37,368 nucleotides of DNA from JBBQKF01 sp038326615 (GCA_038326615.1 JBBQKF010000021.1:1-37368), one strand, 5' to 3'; positions 7,501 through 17,388 are shown, numbered from the stretch's first letter. Notes: a model not told the origin generated them from the sequence alone. Made by a program: numbers and translations.

Positions 7501-10500
7501 CAAGTAAATCAAAACACACTGGAGTTTCTGAGAAACTAACATCTGATGAAAAGGACATTCTCCTTTCACAAGCAGCAAGAATCTGGAACTATTTTGCAGA
7601 TTTTACAAAAGAAGAAAATCATTGGCTTTGCCCTGACCATCATCAGGAAAGTCCAGGTCCTAAAACCGAAAATAAAACTTCACCTACGAACATTGGACTG
7701 CAATTATTAGCTACACTGTCAGCCAGGGATCTTGGATTTATAGGGTTTTTCACATTCCTTGAAACATGTGAACGCATAATGTTTACAGTCGAACAAATGC
7801 CAAAGTGGTATGGGCACTTATACAATTGGTATGACACTAAGACATTGCAGATTCTTGAACCCAAGTATATTTCGACAGTTGACAGCGGAAACTTTTTTGC
7901 ACATATAATAGCTCTTAGGAGCGCACTTAGTGAAATGGTTCAATCACCTTTATATAATGATGCTCTAATTGAAGGCCTTAGAAAGATGCAAATTGCAGAC
8001 ATCGAAGAGCCCGAAATTTCAGGTGCTGAATTTTACAAAATGAGTAAAGGTGTTTCGAAAAAGAAGCCAAGAAACAAGGTGACTAATTCTGTTAACAAGG
8101 TGTGCATTCCTATTTTGCCTGATATTTCAAGTGACAAGAGCCCGGCTGCAGCCAACAATAGAATCGTAATTAAGATTCACTCGATGTTTGAAGCCGTTCA
8201 AAAACTTATAAATGATCCTAATACAGGAACAAGAACTATGAGTTTATGCTCAGATTTAATTCAGGACAAAGAGCAACTGGGATTAACTTGTGATGAGGAA
8301 TTTGCAGAACCATTGTATATTCTTTTACAGAACGGCAATGAACAAGTTGAGCAAGTAATCTTCAGACTTGATAATTTAATTTCAAAAATAGATAATCTTG
8401 TAAAAGAATCGGATTTCAGACCTCTTTATGACAGGAAAAAACAACTTTTTCGAATTGGTTATCATGAAACAAACAAAAAACTTGATCGTGGACACTATAA
8501 TCTTATGGCCTCAGAAGCAAGGCTTTCAAGTTTTCTTGCAATTGCAAAGGGAGATGTCCCAAAAAGGCATTGGGCAGCATTAGGCAAACCACTTACCGTG
8601 TTCAAAGGGCTTCCGGCATTAGTATCTTGGAGTGGATCTATGTTTGAATATCTCATGCCAAATATTGTAATGAAGACCCCTCATAACAGTATTATTGATT
8701 ACAGTTGCCGTGCCTCAGTACATAGTCAGATTAGTTACGCAAGAAGGATGAAAATGCCTTGGGGAATATCTGAGTCACAATATCATGTTTTCGATAATCA
8801 TGCAAATTATCAATATGGTCCTTTCGGAGTTGTCCGCATGAGATTGCAATCGACTCTCAAACCCGTAAGAGTTGTTGCTCCATATTCAACTTATCTGGCG
8901 CTGGATACTTACCCAAAACGAGCAATTAAAAATCTTGTTGAGTTAGACAGGATTGGAGCAAGCGGCAAATATGGATTTTACGAGGCTCTTGATTTCAATA
9001 GTCCTGATCCTGTAACTTTAAGAAAATATTTTCTGGTCAGAAGTTTCATGGCTCACCATCTAGGAATGAGTATTACATCAATTAACAATGTGCTCAATAA
9101 CAAAATCCTTCAGACGCGTTTTCACGAAAACCCTATGATTAAAGCAAGCGAATCTATGTTAGAAGACAATTTCAAGTCAAATCTTGTAACAATCGCAAGT
9201 CAAGGATACACTATTGACGTTGATAGCAAAGATATTGCCACGGGTTTAATTGAAAGCCGTACATTTACCACAACAAATACTCCCTATCCAATTGCGCACA
9301 TCTTGTCAAATGGTAATTACCAGCTTATGCTAACCACACAAGGCAATGGATTTTCATCATGCAATGATACTATGATTAACAGATGGAGACCCAATTTCAG
9401 GGACGGTGGTTATGGGTCATTTATATACATACGGGACACTGAGGCCAACAGCCTGTGGAGCAATACATTTTATCCTGTGATGAATGAACCAGATTCATAC
9501 AAAGTAATTTTTTCTTATGACAAAGTTGAGTACAGAAGGACAGATGGGCAAATAAGCACATCAACAGAAATAACGCTTTCCCCTGTTGATCAACTTGAAA
9601 TACGTCGAATTACTCTAACAAATCATAGTGAGAAAACTGTTAATATTGAGCTTACAAGCTATATAGAACTGTGTGCCAACGATTATATGGCAGATGTAAG
9701 CCATCAGGCTTATAGTAAACTTTTCATTGAGACGCAGTTTGATGCAAATCGCAAATTTCTTGTATCAAAGAGAAGATCCAAAAAGCCTACAGAAACAAAT
9801 GGATATATTATGCATCAAATAAGAACAGATGCAAGAATATCAAGACCTGTTCATTTTGAAACCGACCGCCAATCATTTATAGGTCGTAGTGGGACATTAA
9901 TGGCGCCTGAAATTCTTTCTTCAAATATACCATTTTCTGACAGAATTGGAACCTCAATTGATCCAATTCTTAGCCTTCAGGTGGTTATATCGATTTCCCC
10001 GGGAAGAAGCTCAAGCGTGAGTTTTATTACTGCATATTGTAAATCTATGGCAGAAGTAACTGATTTAAGTGACAGATATTCTGCTCGTTTCAGTGATGAT
10101 GACACATTCAAAATGGCAAGAACCAGTAGTCTTCTCGAAATTGAGTATCTAAAAATCCAGTCTTCACAAATAAATGCTATTCAAGATCTTGTAGGACCTT
10201 TATATTATCCAACAGAGAAATTTAAGGATATCGATGACCAGCTATCCCAAAACTTCTTGGGACAAAACACCTTGTGGAAATTTGGAATTTCAGGAGATCA
10301 GCCTGTTATTCTATTAAAAATTTCCGAAGTTAGTGAAATGGAAATATTAAAGGATGTACTATTTGTTTATGAATTCCTGCGTTTACAGAAAATCCGAGTT
10401 GATCTCATCATTTTAAATGAACAAGAAGACAGTTATGACAATAGGCTGCATCAGTTAATATTTGAACAAACAGCAACGATTCGAGTTTTTGATGAAGGGC

Positions 10501-13136
10501 GTTATCAATCCGGAATTTTCGTTTTAAGATCAACACAGATAGCCCCTGAAGAAAGGCTGTTATTGCTTGCAGTTTCGCGAATCGTTTTTTCACCAAAAAG
10601 TGGGATTTATTTCTCTAAATTAAAGAAGTCCTGGCCAAAACAAGAGAAATCACTTGTTATTCATTTGCCTTCTGGTACGCTTCCAAGGCCATCGCTTCAA
10701 GATGATATATCCCATCATTTAGAACCAGTTCCTGAGTTTTTTAATGGAATTGGAGGTTTTGTAGATGATGGACGCGAATATGAAATCCGTTTGACTAAAG
10801 GAACAAAGACGCCTGCTCCTTGGATCAATGTCATTGCAAATGAGCATTTCGGTTTTCAGGTATCGGAAACTGGTGCGGGTTATGTCTGGGCTGTAAATAG
10901 TCGTGAAAACAAACTTACCACATGGCATAACGATCCTGTTTTAGACCCTCAATCTGAAGCAATATATGTAAAATCTAATCTGACAGGTGCAGTATCTTCG
11001 CCATGTTCAATGAAAGCTGGCGCTCACGGACCGTTTATTGTAAGGCATGGTTTCGGTTATTCTGTATTCGAAAAAAGAGATCCTTCGCTTAATGAATCGA
11101 TGACTGTTTTTGCTTGTTCCAAAGAACCTATTAAATTATCTATTCTTACCTTAAAAAATCTTACAGAAACCCCAATGGATCTTACAATAACTTACTTTGT
11201 CGAATGGGTTCTTGGAGCATTTCGAGAGCAGACCGCCAGATTTATTACAACACAAGTCGACGAAAACAATCAGATTCTTTATGCCCGCAACTGCTATTCA
11301 GAGAAAAGTAACGAGAACATCGCTTTCATTTTTTCTAGTGAAGATATTACATCATACACTGGTAATATGCAAAATTTCCTTGGGAAAAATGGTACAATCA
11401 GATACCCTCTTGAACTTTCCGCTAAATCTTTATCGGGCGAAGTTGGTTATGGTTATGATCCTTGCGGAGCAATACAATGCATTTGTAATGTTTTGCCTGG
11501 AGAATCAAAAACTATTGTTTTCGGGCTCGGGCAATCAACTTCTATCAATAATGCTACAAATCTAGCTGAAAGATTCGGAGACTTAGTAAATGCAAGCGCA
11601 GAGTTAAAAACAGTAAAAAAATATTGGTCCCGCCTACCCGGAGATGTAACAATCAAAACTCCTGACCGTGCCATGGATATATTAATGAATGGATGGTTAC
11701 TTTATCAAGTTCTCTCATGCAGAATCCTTGCAAAAGCTGCATTTTATCAGTGTGGTGGTGCATTTGGATTTCGTGATCAGTTGCAGGATGTCTTAGCTCT
11801 TGTTAACTTTGATCCATTAATTGCAAGAAACCATATACTCAAATGTTGCTCAAAGCAATTTACGGAAGGAGATGTGCAGCACTGGTGGCACGAACCGGAC
11901 GGCGTTGGTGTAAGAACAAGAATCTCGGACAATCTTCTTTGGTTGCCATATATTACCGCACAATACTGTAATCAAACTGGTGACTTTAATCTTTTAGACG
12001 AGAAAGTATCGTTCCTTGAAGAAAAGGTCCTAGAAAAAAATCAATCTGAGTATGTGTCAAGGCCACGAGTTTCGGAAACTACTGCCAAAGTATATGCTCA
12101 CTGCGTTATGGCTATCGATTATGCTTGTAGGTTCGGTGTGCACGGATTGCCTTTGATGAAAGGTGGAGACTGGAACGATGGTATGAATTTAGTTGGGCCA
12201 CAAGAATTAGGTGAAAGCGTATGGCTTGGCTGGTTTATCTATTCAATCCTAAATTCATTTATTCCAATATGTCAGATGCAGGGAGAAAATGACAGAGCGG
12301 CGTCTTATCAGATAATGGCTGATAAATTAAAAAGTAATCTAGATAAAAATTCCTGGGATGGAGAGTGGTATCTGCGTGCATTCTACGATAATGGTCAAAT
12401 GATGGGATCTACAAAAAGCGAAGACTGCCGAATAGATTCAATTAGTCAGTCATGGGCCGTAATCTCCCAAGGAGCTGATAAATATAAGGCTCAAACCGCA
12501 CTAAACAGTGCAAGAAGATATCTTATTAAGCCTGAAGACGGAATTGTTCTTTTGCTTACCCCACCTTTTGACAAAGACACAAATAACCCTGGATATATTA
12601 AAGGTTATAACCCAGGAATTCGCGAAAACGGTGGTCAATATACACATGCTGCTGTTTGGCTTGCTATGGCCTTTTGTGAGGCTGGAGATGGTAATGAGGC
12701 ATATCGTATTTTAAATATAATTAATCCAATACAGTCAACACGTGATTTTCAATCAGTAAGCCATTATACAAAAGAGCCCTATGTTATGTCAGCTGATGTT
12801 TCGTATGGATTCCCAAACACCGGCAAAGGTGGATGGAGCTGGTACACAGGTGCCGCTGGCTGGATGTACCGCACAATTCTACATAATTTCCTCGGTGTCA
12901 GAAAAGAAGGTAACCAACTCATATTTGAACCATGCATTTCTTCTAATTTTAGAAGGTTTCAGGTTGAATACCAATTCGGTCTTTCACTTTATGAAATTAC
13001 TGTTTTAAACGACTATTGCAACGGCTGCGAAGTTACCTCTCTTTCAATTGATGGAGTTATGAAAAATAGCAACAAAGTTGATCTTATTGATGACGGGCTT
13101 GTTCATCATATTGAAATTCGACTTGGGAATGTTTAA
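4587..13136 (+). CDS. ndvB: Cyclic beta-1,2-glucan synthase
   Basis: This is a membrane protein of 2849 residues, within the size of proteobacterial ChvB/NdvB/Cgs. The N-terminal half holds a GT84 glycosyltransferase: VITLDSDTEL near residue 615 (nucleotide-sugar Asp motif) and HRWVRGDWQ near 767, with about six membrane segments between residues 405 and 970. The middle domain (WGISESQYHVFD near 1391) is the glycoamylase-like cyclisation region (now GH189). The C-terminal GH94 phosphorylase-like domain has FRDQLQD near 2393, HWWHEP near 2431, KGGDWNDGMN near 2525 with the acid Asp, and RENGGQYTHAAVW near 2681. Family members polymerise UDP-glucose, cyclise the chain and trim it. The ATG at 4587 follows AGGAGGT by 6 bases; the frame is open 15 codons earlier from a TTG, but without a ribosome site. 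A monocistronic unit ending at a bidirectional terminator is likely. Confidence 0.93.
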   Translation: MQTSYSDQTSYSESSDSNFSSRMHSIASQHESRKRFSINRLRFLHWRNYFSLQIIRRKLSKFPAGLITLIPASRWLFDNYHLLYRNFKVFQSSGSVEQFGKMPIIISGPMKGYPCIYLIAREIIFASNRHLTEDSVVQMVREYQSVKMLSEDELNLMSDMIVFCLLERVIEEAKKIIPAIRSKAKADRLIEKMSSHFVSGDVNAFSLLKSKIKPKDLREHTFRSHLIYRLRSLSINQQDISDFFKSIFVTTGELDLDSDIILKTTEKERHFEAESESAISSYITSLDEISGMDKDIFVSEISLIEDLLSNDPAGIYSNMSKSTRARYRSSVAKISEQHKLTEIEVAGLTLNFSVTPPENSDLPAQNHVGTYLEGPGRAYLISAITGKKVKGRDLLSRVKKFRQIFYFLGILIITAAFYPALEYFINPAGKPIDTGMIIFYIAVFIPASGFAVTFMNSIFTRIIHPKSPLSMDFEKEIPDNCKTFIVIPLILPSVESSHEYAQRLEQHYLVNRMNNLFFALLVDFKDSKEKTLPEDMEIIDSAIEEINKLNALYPRTHCLFSLFYRERVWNEGQNCWMGWERKRGKLEDFNSLIAGETDTGFLMPVGDASIFKEIKYVITLDSDTELTNGSASEMIGAMEHPLNQPVFDLSGQKIKSGYVIIQSEVRNRAPSPSSGISQRIFSGESGFDPYSAIVSDVYQDTFDEGIYAGKGIYNLNAFHTLLHNKIPENHVLSHDLLEASFTRCAFASGIKMMNAVPSSVSAYIKREHRWVRGDWQLVKFLFSKSEINLLSRWKMADNLRRSLLPSSLMLLMVASLFLIPMSRWIWIPFIFYETITQLSGTLISLFFEKIRHPFRRISLPVLWNNIYAIIMQAVFFFVLLPCRAATTLDAIIRTLYRVFISHKNLLEWQTADSLEKTESNSLKNYMRLMMPSYLVASVILFRTVFPLHIALRILFVLFALLWIMSPLITYFSSKSKHTGVSEKLTSDEKDILLSQAARIWNYFADFTKEENHWLCPDHHQESPGPKTENKTSPTNIGLQLLATLSARDLGFIGFFTFLETCERIMFTVEQMPKWYGHLYNWYDTKTLQILEPKYISTVDSGNFFAHIIALRSALSEMVQSPLYNDALIEGLRKMQIADIEEPEISGAEFYKMSKGVSKKKPRNKVTNSVNKVCIPILPDISSDKSPAAANNRIVIKIHSMFEAVQKLINDPNTGTRTMSLCSDLIQDKEQLGLTCDEEFAEPLYILLQNGNEQVEQVIFRLDNLISKIDNLVKESDFRPLYDRKKQLFRIGYHETNKKLDRGHYNLMASEARLSSFLAIAKGDVPKRHWAALGKPLTVFKGLPALVSWSGSMFEYLMPNIVMKTPHNSIIDYSCRASVHSQISYARRMKMPWGISESQYHVFDNHANYQYGPFGVVRMRLQSTLKPVRVVAPYSTYLALDTYPKRAIKNLVELDRIGASGKYGFYEALDFNSPDPVTLRKYFLVRSFMAHHLGMSITSINNVLNNKILQTRFHENPMIKASESMLEDNFKSNLVTIASQGYTIDVDSKDIATGLIESRTFTTTNTPYPIAHILSNGNYQLMLTTQGNGFSSCNDTMINRWRPNFRDGGYGSFIYIRDTEANSLWSNTFYPVMNEPDSYKVIFSYDKVEYRRTDGQISTSTEITLSPVDQLEIRRITLTNHSEKTVNIELTSYIELCANDYMADVSHQAYSKLFIETQFDANRKFLVSKRRSKKPTETNGYIMHQIRTDARISRPVHFETDRQSFIGRSGTLMAPEILSSNIPFSDRIGTSIDPILSLQVVISISPGRSSSVSFITAYCKSMAEVTDLSDRYSARFSDDDTFKMARTSSLLEIEYLKIQSSQINAIQDLVGPLYYPTEKFKDIDDQLSQNFLGQNTLWKFGISGDQPVILLKISEVSEMEILKDVLFVYEFLRLQKIRVDLIILNEQEDSYDNRLHQLIFEQTATIRVFDEGRYQSGIFVLRSTQIAPEERLLLLAVSRIVFSPKSGIYFSKLKKSWPKQEKSLVIHLPSGTLPRPSLQDDISHHLEPVPEFFNGIGGFVDDGREYEIRLTKGTKTPAPWINVIANEHFGFQVSETGAGYVWAVNSRENKLTTWHNDPVLDPQSEAIYVKSNLTGAVSSPCSMKAGAHGPFIVRHGFGYSVFEKRDPSLNESMTVFACSKEPIKLSILTLKNLTETPMDLTITYFVEWVLGAFREQTARFITTQVDENNQILYARNCYSEKSNENIAFIFSSEDITSYTGNMQNFLGKNGTIRYPLELSAKSLSGEVGYGYDPCGAIQCICNVLPGESKTIVFGLGQSTSINNATNLAERFGDLVNASAELKTVKKYWSRLPGDVTIKTPDRAMDILMNGWLLYQVLSCRILAKAAFYQCGGAFGFRDQLQDVLALVNFDPLIARNHILKCCSKQFTEGDVQHWWHEPDGVGVRTRISDNLLWLPYITAQYCNQTGDFNLLDEKVSFLEEKVLEKNQSEYVSRPRVSETTAKVYAHCVMAIDYACRFGVHGLPLMKGGDWNDGMNLVGPQELGESVWLGWFIYSILNSFIPICQMQGENDRAASYQIMADKLKSNLDKNSWDGEWYLRAFYDNGQMMGSTKSEDCRIDSISQSWAVISQGADKYKAQTALNSARRYLIKPEDGIVLLLTPPFDKDTNNPGYIKGYNPGIRENGGQYTHAAVWLAMAFCEAGDGNEAYRILNIINPIQSTRDFQSVSHYTKEPYVMSADVSYGFPNTGKGGWSWYTGAAGWMYRTILHNFLGVRKEGNQLIFEPCISSNFRRFQVEYQFGLSLYEITVLNDYCNGCEVTSLSIDGVMKNSNKVDLIDDGLVHHIEIRLGNV

Positions 13137-13244
13137 GTTAGGCGAATTTTCGAATTGTAGTTGCGGCAATATCCTGATTTGAGTATAAACTTAATTTGAA
13201 GCGTAAATTTGGTATAGACAATTGTTAGGTGTAAAAGGTAATTT

Positions 13245-13302
13245 AAAAAGCCTGTGATTCCCCAATAACTGATATCAGTTAAATCGAGGTCACAGGCTTT
13301 TT
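13245..13302. terminator. Bidirectional terminator between glucan synthase and hydrogenase
   Basis: AAAAAGCCTGTGA and TCACAGGCTTTTT form a 13-bp stem with A and T runs on the two sides, so it can stop transcripts from both directions. The loop contains the palindrome AACTGATATCAGTT (13266-13279), which could form a second hairpin. The following 13303-13404 is T-rich with two loose copies of a TTGTCTTT-TCTAATTTTT motif and no gene. Confidence 0.88.
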
Positions 13303-13404
13303 CGTATTTTTTATTAGTTCTTTTTATATAATTAGTTGTCTTTATCTAATTTTTTATTATTGGTTGTCTTTTTCTAATTTTTCATTTGTTACTATCTGTT
13401 TTTT

Positions 13405-13423
13405 TTACTAATTACTAATTACT
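13405..13423. repeat. 7-bp tandem repeat spanning the hydrogenase stop codon
   Basis: TTACTAA is repeated 2.7 times. On the minus strand the unit contains TAG, so the stop codon of the hydrogenase (13415-13417) is itself duplicated just downstream. Confidence 0.75.
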
Positions 13424-16400
13424 GGTTTGTTGTTTTGAACTTTTGACACTTTTGTAAATCTGGTCAAGTTTAGGCTCGCTAATTCTTTTGCCGTTAAGAG
13501 TAATGTATATTCCTTCAGAAGGATGATTTTCTTTGAGTCTGATTGTTTTAACATTAATGAAGGATCCCATTTTGAGCTGCGCAACTGTCTCTTCCATTTT
13601 GTTATATAGGTCTTTTGAACCTTTTTCGGCGCAAACATCACAAGTACAAATCGAGAATTCCTGAGTCATGAATGCTGAGTCTGCCTTCTTGCGAATATGG
13701 CAAGACTGGCTGTCGCCACTTTTTGCAATATAATGAGTATGTAACAATTCATGTGCAATCGGAGAGTTAGCAGTGCCATAAAATTCATCATACAATCTTA
13801 GAATATCTGGGTTTTCCTGAGATTTGCGGTATTTAGATGCCTTATCAATATTAACGAGTATGTTCTGACGCTTCTCTAGTGCATCGATTTTCTCTGGAAC
13901 CGGATGACCGGCACCGCAAATACATCCACCAGGACATGCCATAACTTCAATGAGATCATATCCGACATCAATGCCTTGCAGGATTTTTTCGACAATAGGT
14001 TCTGCATTATGAAGACCACTTATTACAGCAGTTCTAAGGGTAATTCCGTTAGCTTTTATTGTTGATTCTTTAAGTCCTTCAAATCCTCTTACCTCTTCAA
14101 AATCAAGATGGTCTTCTTTAATTTCTCCGGTAAGTTTCTCGACAGCCATTCGAAGTGCAGCTTCAGCAACACCACCAGACGCTCCGAACAATACGCCGGC
14201 TCCTGATACTTGCTTATAAGGATCGTCAAACTCCTGCGGAATAACATCAGATGCTTTAATGTTCATTATTTCCATCATACGAAGCATTTCTGTAGATGTA
14301 AGAACAGCATCAACATCACGAATTCCGTCCTTCTCAAACTCAGGACGTGCAGCTTCAGATTTCTTAGCAATACAAGGAACAATTGATACTACGAAAAGAT
14401 CTTTCTTGTCTATGCCGCTGACCTTTGTAAAATGGTTTTTAACTGTAGCACCCATCATCATCTGTGGGGACTTACAGCTAGAAAGATGTGGAATCAATTC
14501 AGGATATCTCTTTTCGACGAAATTCACCCAACCCGGACAACATGAAGTAAACTGAGGCATTACACCTTTGCTATCGACACGGTTAAGAAATTCGGTTGTC
14601 TCTTCAATAATAGTAAGGTCGGCTGCGAATGAAAAGTCAAATACTTTATCAAAACCTATCTTTTTCAAAACACCTGACATGAAAGGAGAAGCTTCGTTAA
14701 AAGGTATTTTGAAATACGAGGACACAACACTTCTTACAGCAGGTGCAACGAACGCAACCACTTTCTTATTCTTGTTATTAAGCGCTCTAAAAACTTTCCC
14801 CTTCTCAGTTTTAGAATCCAATGCACCACATGGGCATGCATTAACACATTGACCGCAACTTACGCAATCAGATTCTTCTAGTGGAAGCCCGCTTTTTGTA
14901 CCTACCAACTGGCGACCCTGCTTCATATAAAAAGTAAGTATATCCGGTCCTTCAACTTCCGCACAGGCTGTAATGCAACGGCCGCAGGAAATGCACTTGT
15001 TATGATCACGCACAATAAAAGGATGGTCTTCAACAATCGGAATATAGGGTCGTTCGTGTATCGGTATAGTAAATTCTATATTATGCGCAGTTGCTTCTTT
15101 TCTTAAATCGCAGTTATATCTCTCGTTACATCCACAGCGCAAGCATCTTTGTGCTTCTTTACGTGCGACTTCTTCTTTTAAACCTAGGTCAACTTCCGCA
15201 AAATAATCTTTTCGCTTATCAAGTGATATAGAAGGCATTTTCGCTCTTGCAAAATGAGGGATTTCTTCAAATTCCCACTTCGGCAAGTCTTCCATTGACC
15301 CTCTGTTGCAGCTATAATCCATATTATGTTCTTTAACATATCCCTTGCTGAGATAGCTATGAATGGTCTCAGCCGATCTTCTTCCAGCGCCAACTGCCTG
15401 AATAACTGTTGCGGGTCCTGTTACGCAGTCTCCACCGGCAAATATATTATTTTCGGAAGTTTGGAAAGTTTTACCATTGATTTCAATATCGCCCCACTTA
15501 TTAAGTTTAACAGGAAGGTCATTATAAAGAAATTGTGTGTTTGTACTTTGCCCAATTGCTCCAATTATTGTATCAGCCTCAATTATCAAATCGCTGCCTT
15601 CAACAGGAACAGGACGGCGGCGGCCAGAACGGTCGGGTTCACCTAATGTCATTTTAATACAGCCAAGTTGCTTCTTGCCATTTTCTGATGTAATTTTAGT
15701 TGGAGCCATCAAGAAAAGCATTTCAACACCTTCATGAATTGCCTCATCAACTTCAAATGTTTCAGCAGGCATTTCTTCTCTTGTACGACGATATACAAGC
15801 TTAACTGATTTTGCTCCATAACGAAGAGCAGTTCTCGCACAGTCAATAGCAGTGTTTCCACCACCAATTATAATGACATCATCACCGAGCTTGATATCGG
15901 TTCCTTTTGTAACTTGCTCAAGATATTGAATTCCAAGCCATACTCCCTCAAGATTTTCACCTTCAATATGTAAAGGTGTCGCTCTCCATGATCCTATCGC
16001 AAGGTAGACAGCATCAAAATCCAAGTGGAGGTCTTCAAGCATGATATGTGTTCCAAGGGATTTTCCAGTCATAACTTTAACGCCGAGTTTCTTGATTGTG
16101 TCAATTTCCTTGTCTAAAGTCATCTTAGGCAAGCGATATTCAGGAATACCGTAACGCATCATTCCACCTGCAAACTTCTGGCGTTCAAAAACCGTTACGT
16201 CATGCCCATTAATTGCACTGTAATATGCACACGAAAGCCCTGAAGGACCTGCGCCGACAACAGCAATTTTCTTACCTGTTGATGGTAAAGTTTCTGGTAC
16301 AAAAGGTTCTTCAAGTGACATATCCCAATCTGCAGCAAATCTTTTAACATAATTAATTGCAACAGGTGATTCAACAAGATTTCTGCGACAGGCAGCTTCA

Positions 16401-16876
16401 CAAGGATGAGGGCAAACACGTCCACATACACTTGGGAATGGATTACTTTCTTTAATAACTCTTAGTGCAGAATCATAATTTCCGTTGGCCACATGTCGCA
16501 AATATGCCTGTATGTCTATATTAGCCGGACATGTCAATACACATGGTGCAACACAATCTGCGTTGTGATCTGATAATAATTGCTTAAGTCTTATTTTGCG
16601 GTAATTCTCTAATTTAGGGCTGTTAGTTGTTATAATCATCCCTTCTTTTATCGGGGTCTGACAAGCTTTTACTTCCTGCTCGCCATTTGTTCCTAATTCA
16701 ACTACGCAAAGACCGCAGTTACCATTTGCTCTGTCAACTCTTATATCATAACAAAGATGAGGTATATGAATATCTTCCTGTAATAACGCCTGAAGTATTG
16801 TAAGATTATCATAAACTTCAATTCCTCTTCCGTTGACAATAACTTTTATCCGATTGTGATTCGATAATGTTTTCAT
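13415..16876 (-). CDS. [FeFe] hydrogenase fused to GltD-like flavin domain
   Basis: The protein has 1153 residues. In order: a [2Fe-2S] domain (Cys42, 54, 57, 72); a GltD-type N-terminal [4Fe-4S] region (Cys108, 112, 116, 151, 155, 159, 163); an FAD/NAD(P) module (GAGPSG at 208, GGGNTA at 338, GGDC at 481); a Cys group (578, 581, 583, 589); two ferredoxin clusters (628-638, 671-681); and an H-cluster domain with FTSCCPGW (779-780), IVPCIAKKSE (835) and EVMACPGGCICGAGHP (981, 985). All four H-cluster Cys are kept; the Met of the usual MPC motif is Val. The small-subunit helix follows, then a C-terminal tail with CTCDVC (1077-1082). It probably links NAD(P)H oxidation or reduction to H2, but the direction and partners are not known from sequence. 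RBS AAGGAG precedes the ATG. Confidence 0.9.
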   Translation of the reverse strand: MKTLSNHNRIKVIVNGRGIEVYDNLTILQALLQEDIHIPHLCYDIRVDRANGNCGLCVVELGTNGEQEVKACQTPIKEGMIITTNSPKLENYRKIRLKQLLSDHNADCVAPCVLTCPANIDIQAYLRHVANGNYDSALRVIKESNPFPSVCGRVCPHPCEAACRRNLVESPVAINYVKRFAADWDMSLEEPFVPETLPSTGKKIAVVGAGPSGLSCAYYSAINGHDVTVFERQKFAGGMMRYGIPEYRLPKMTLDKEIDTIKKLGVKVMTGKSLGTHIMLEDLHLDFDAVYLAIGSWRATPLHIEGENLEGVWLGIQYLEQVTKGTDIKLGDDVIIIGGGNTAIDCARTALRYGAKSVKLVYRRTREEMPAETFEVDEAIHEGVEMLFLMAPTKITSENGKKQLGCIKMTLGEPDRSGRRRPVPVEGSDLIIEADTIIGAIGQSTNTQFLYNDLPVKLNKWGDIEINGKTFQTSENNIFAGGDCVTGPATVIQAVGAGRRSAETIHSYLSKGYVKEHNMDYSCNRGSMEDLPKWEFEEIPHFARAKMPSISLDKRKDYFAEVDLGLKEEVARKEAQRCLRCGCNERYNCDLRKEATAHNIEFTIPIHERPYIPIVEDHPFIVRDHNKCISCGRCITACAEVEGPDILTFYMKQGRQLVGTKSGLPLEESDCVSCGQCVNACPCGALDSKTEKGKVFRALNNKNKKVVAFVAPAVRSVVSSYFKIPFNEASPFMSGVLKKIGFDKVFDFSFAADLTIIEETTEFLNRVDSKGVMPQFTSCCPGWVNFVEKRYPELIPHLSSCKSPQMMMGATVKNHFTKVSGIDKKDLFVVSIVPCIAKKSEAARPEFEKDGIRDVDAVLTSTEMLRMMEIMNIKASDVIPQEFDDPYKQVSGAGVLFGASGGVAEAALRMAVEKLTGEIKEDHLDFEEVRGFEGLKESTIKANGITLRTAVISGLHNAEPIVEKILQGIDVGYDLIEVMACPGGCICGAGHPVPEKIDALEKRQNILVNIDKASKYRKSQENPDILRLYDEFYGTANSPIAHELLHTHYIAKSGDSQSCHIRKKADSAFMTQEFSICTCDVCAEKGSKDLYNKMEETVAQLKMGSFINVKTIRLKENHPSEGIYITLNGKRISEPKLDQIYKSVKSSKQQTSN

Positions 16877-16902
16877 AAATTTCTCCTTAAAAAAGCAAAT
16901 GG

Positions 16903-16914
16903 ATTGTATACAAT
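16903..16914. promoter_or_regulatory. Palindromic operator ATTGTATACAAT (hydrogenase)
   Basis: A perfect 12-bp palindrome containing TTGT-AT-ACAA lies 6 bp downstream of the hydrogenase -10, over the expected start site. It fits the TNGT...ACNA pattern bound by FadR-type GntR regulators. The identical sequence occurs upstream of serA. The regulator is not in the window. Confidence 0.55.
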
Positions 16915-16920
16915 GTACTA

Positions 16921-16949
16921 ATTTTATATTATTTTTTATGTAATTTCAA
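16921..16949 (-). promoter_or_regulatory. Promoter of the hydrogenase gene
   Basis: On the minus strand TTGAAA (16944-16949), a 17-bp spacer and TAAAAT (16921-16926) lie about 45 bp upstream of the ATG. Apart from this promoter, its operator and the serA terminator, the 512-bp gap to serA shows no gene. Confidence 0.5.
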
Positions 16950-17184
16950 CTACTTGAAGTCATCTTTGCCAAATAATAGATAAACACACATATTTTGACA
17001 AATTATAATAGATATATTTGCAATAGGATTTTGCTATAAAAAATTTGTTGAATTATTCTAGATACTAAATTGACAGTTTTACATTCTCTAGTGAATTCTA
17101 TTAAGTAAAATTAAATCGGAAATGTAAAAATAATCGGTACGGTTGGCAAAACATCTTCTTACAAAGATACTGTTTTTAAAAATC

Positions 17185-17228
17185 AAAAACCCCTCCGAAA
17201 AACGACTCATCATTTTTCGGAGGGGGTT
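17185..17228 (-). terminator. Terminator of serA
   Basis: A strong G/C-rich hairpin, ACCCCCTCCGAAAAA / TTTTTCGGAGGGGTT, with a short loop is followed on the minus strand by TTTTTGATTTTT. It lies about 160 bp past the serA stop. Confidence 0.88.
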
Positions 17229-17388
17229 CAATTTAACAATTTACAGTTTAACATTATCGATTAATTTAAGATTTGTAGAAATTTAAAATTCTTACTAGTA
17301 ATTTCGAACATCTAAAATCGTACTAGGACGTAACCGTAATTTTATAAATATGAAAATGTTTCAGATTTTTGAAATACATTTCTTTTAA

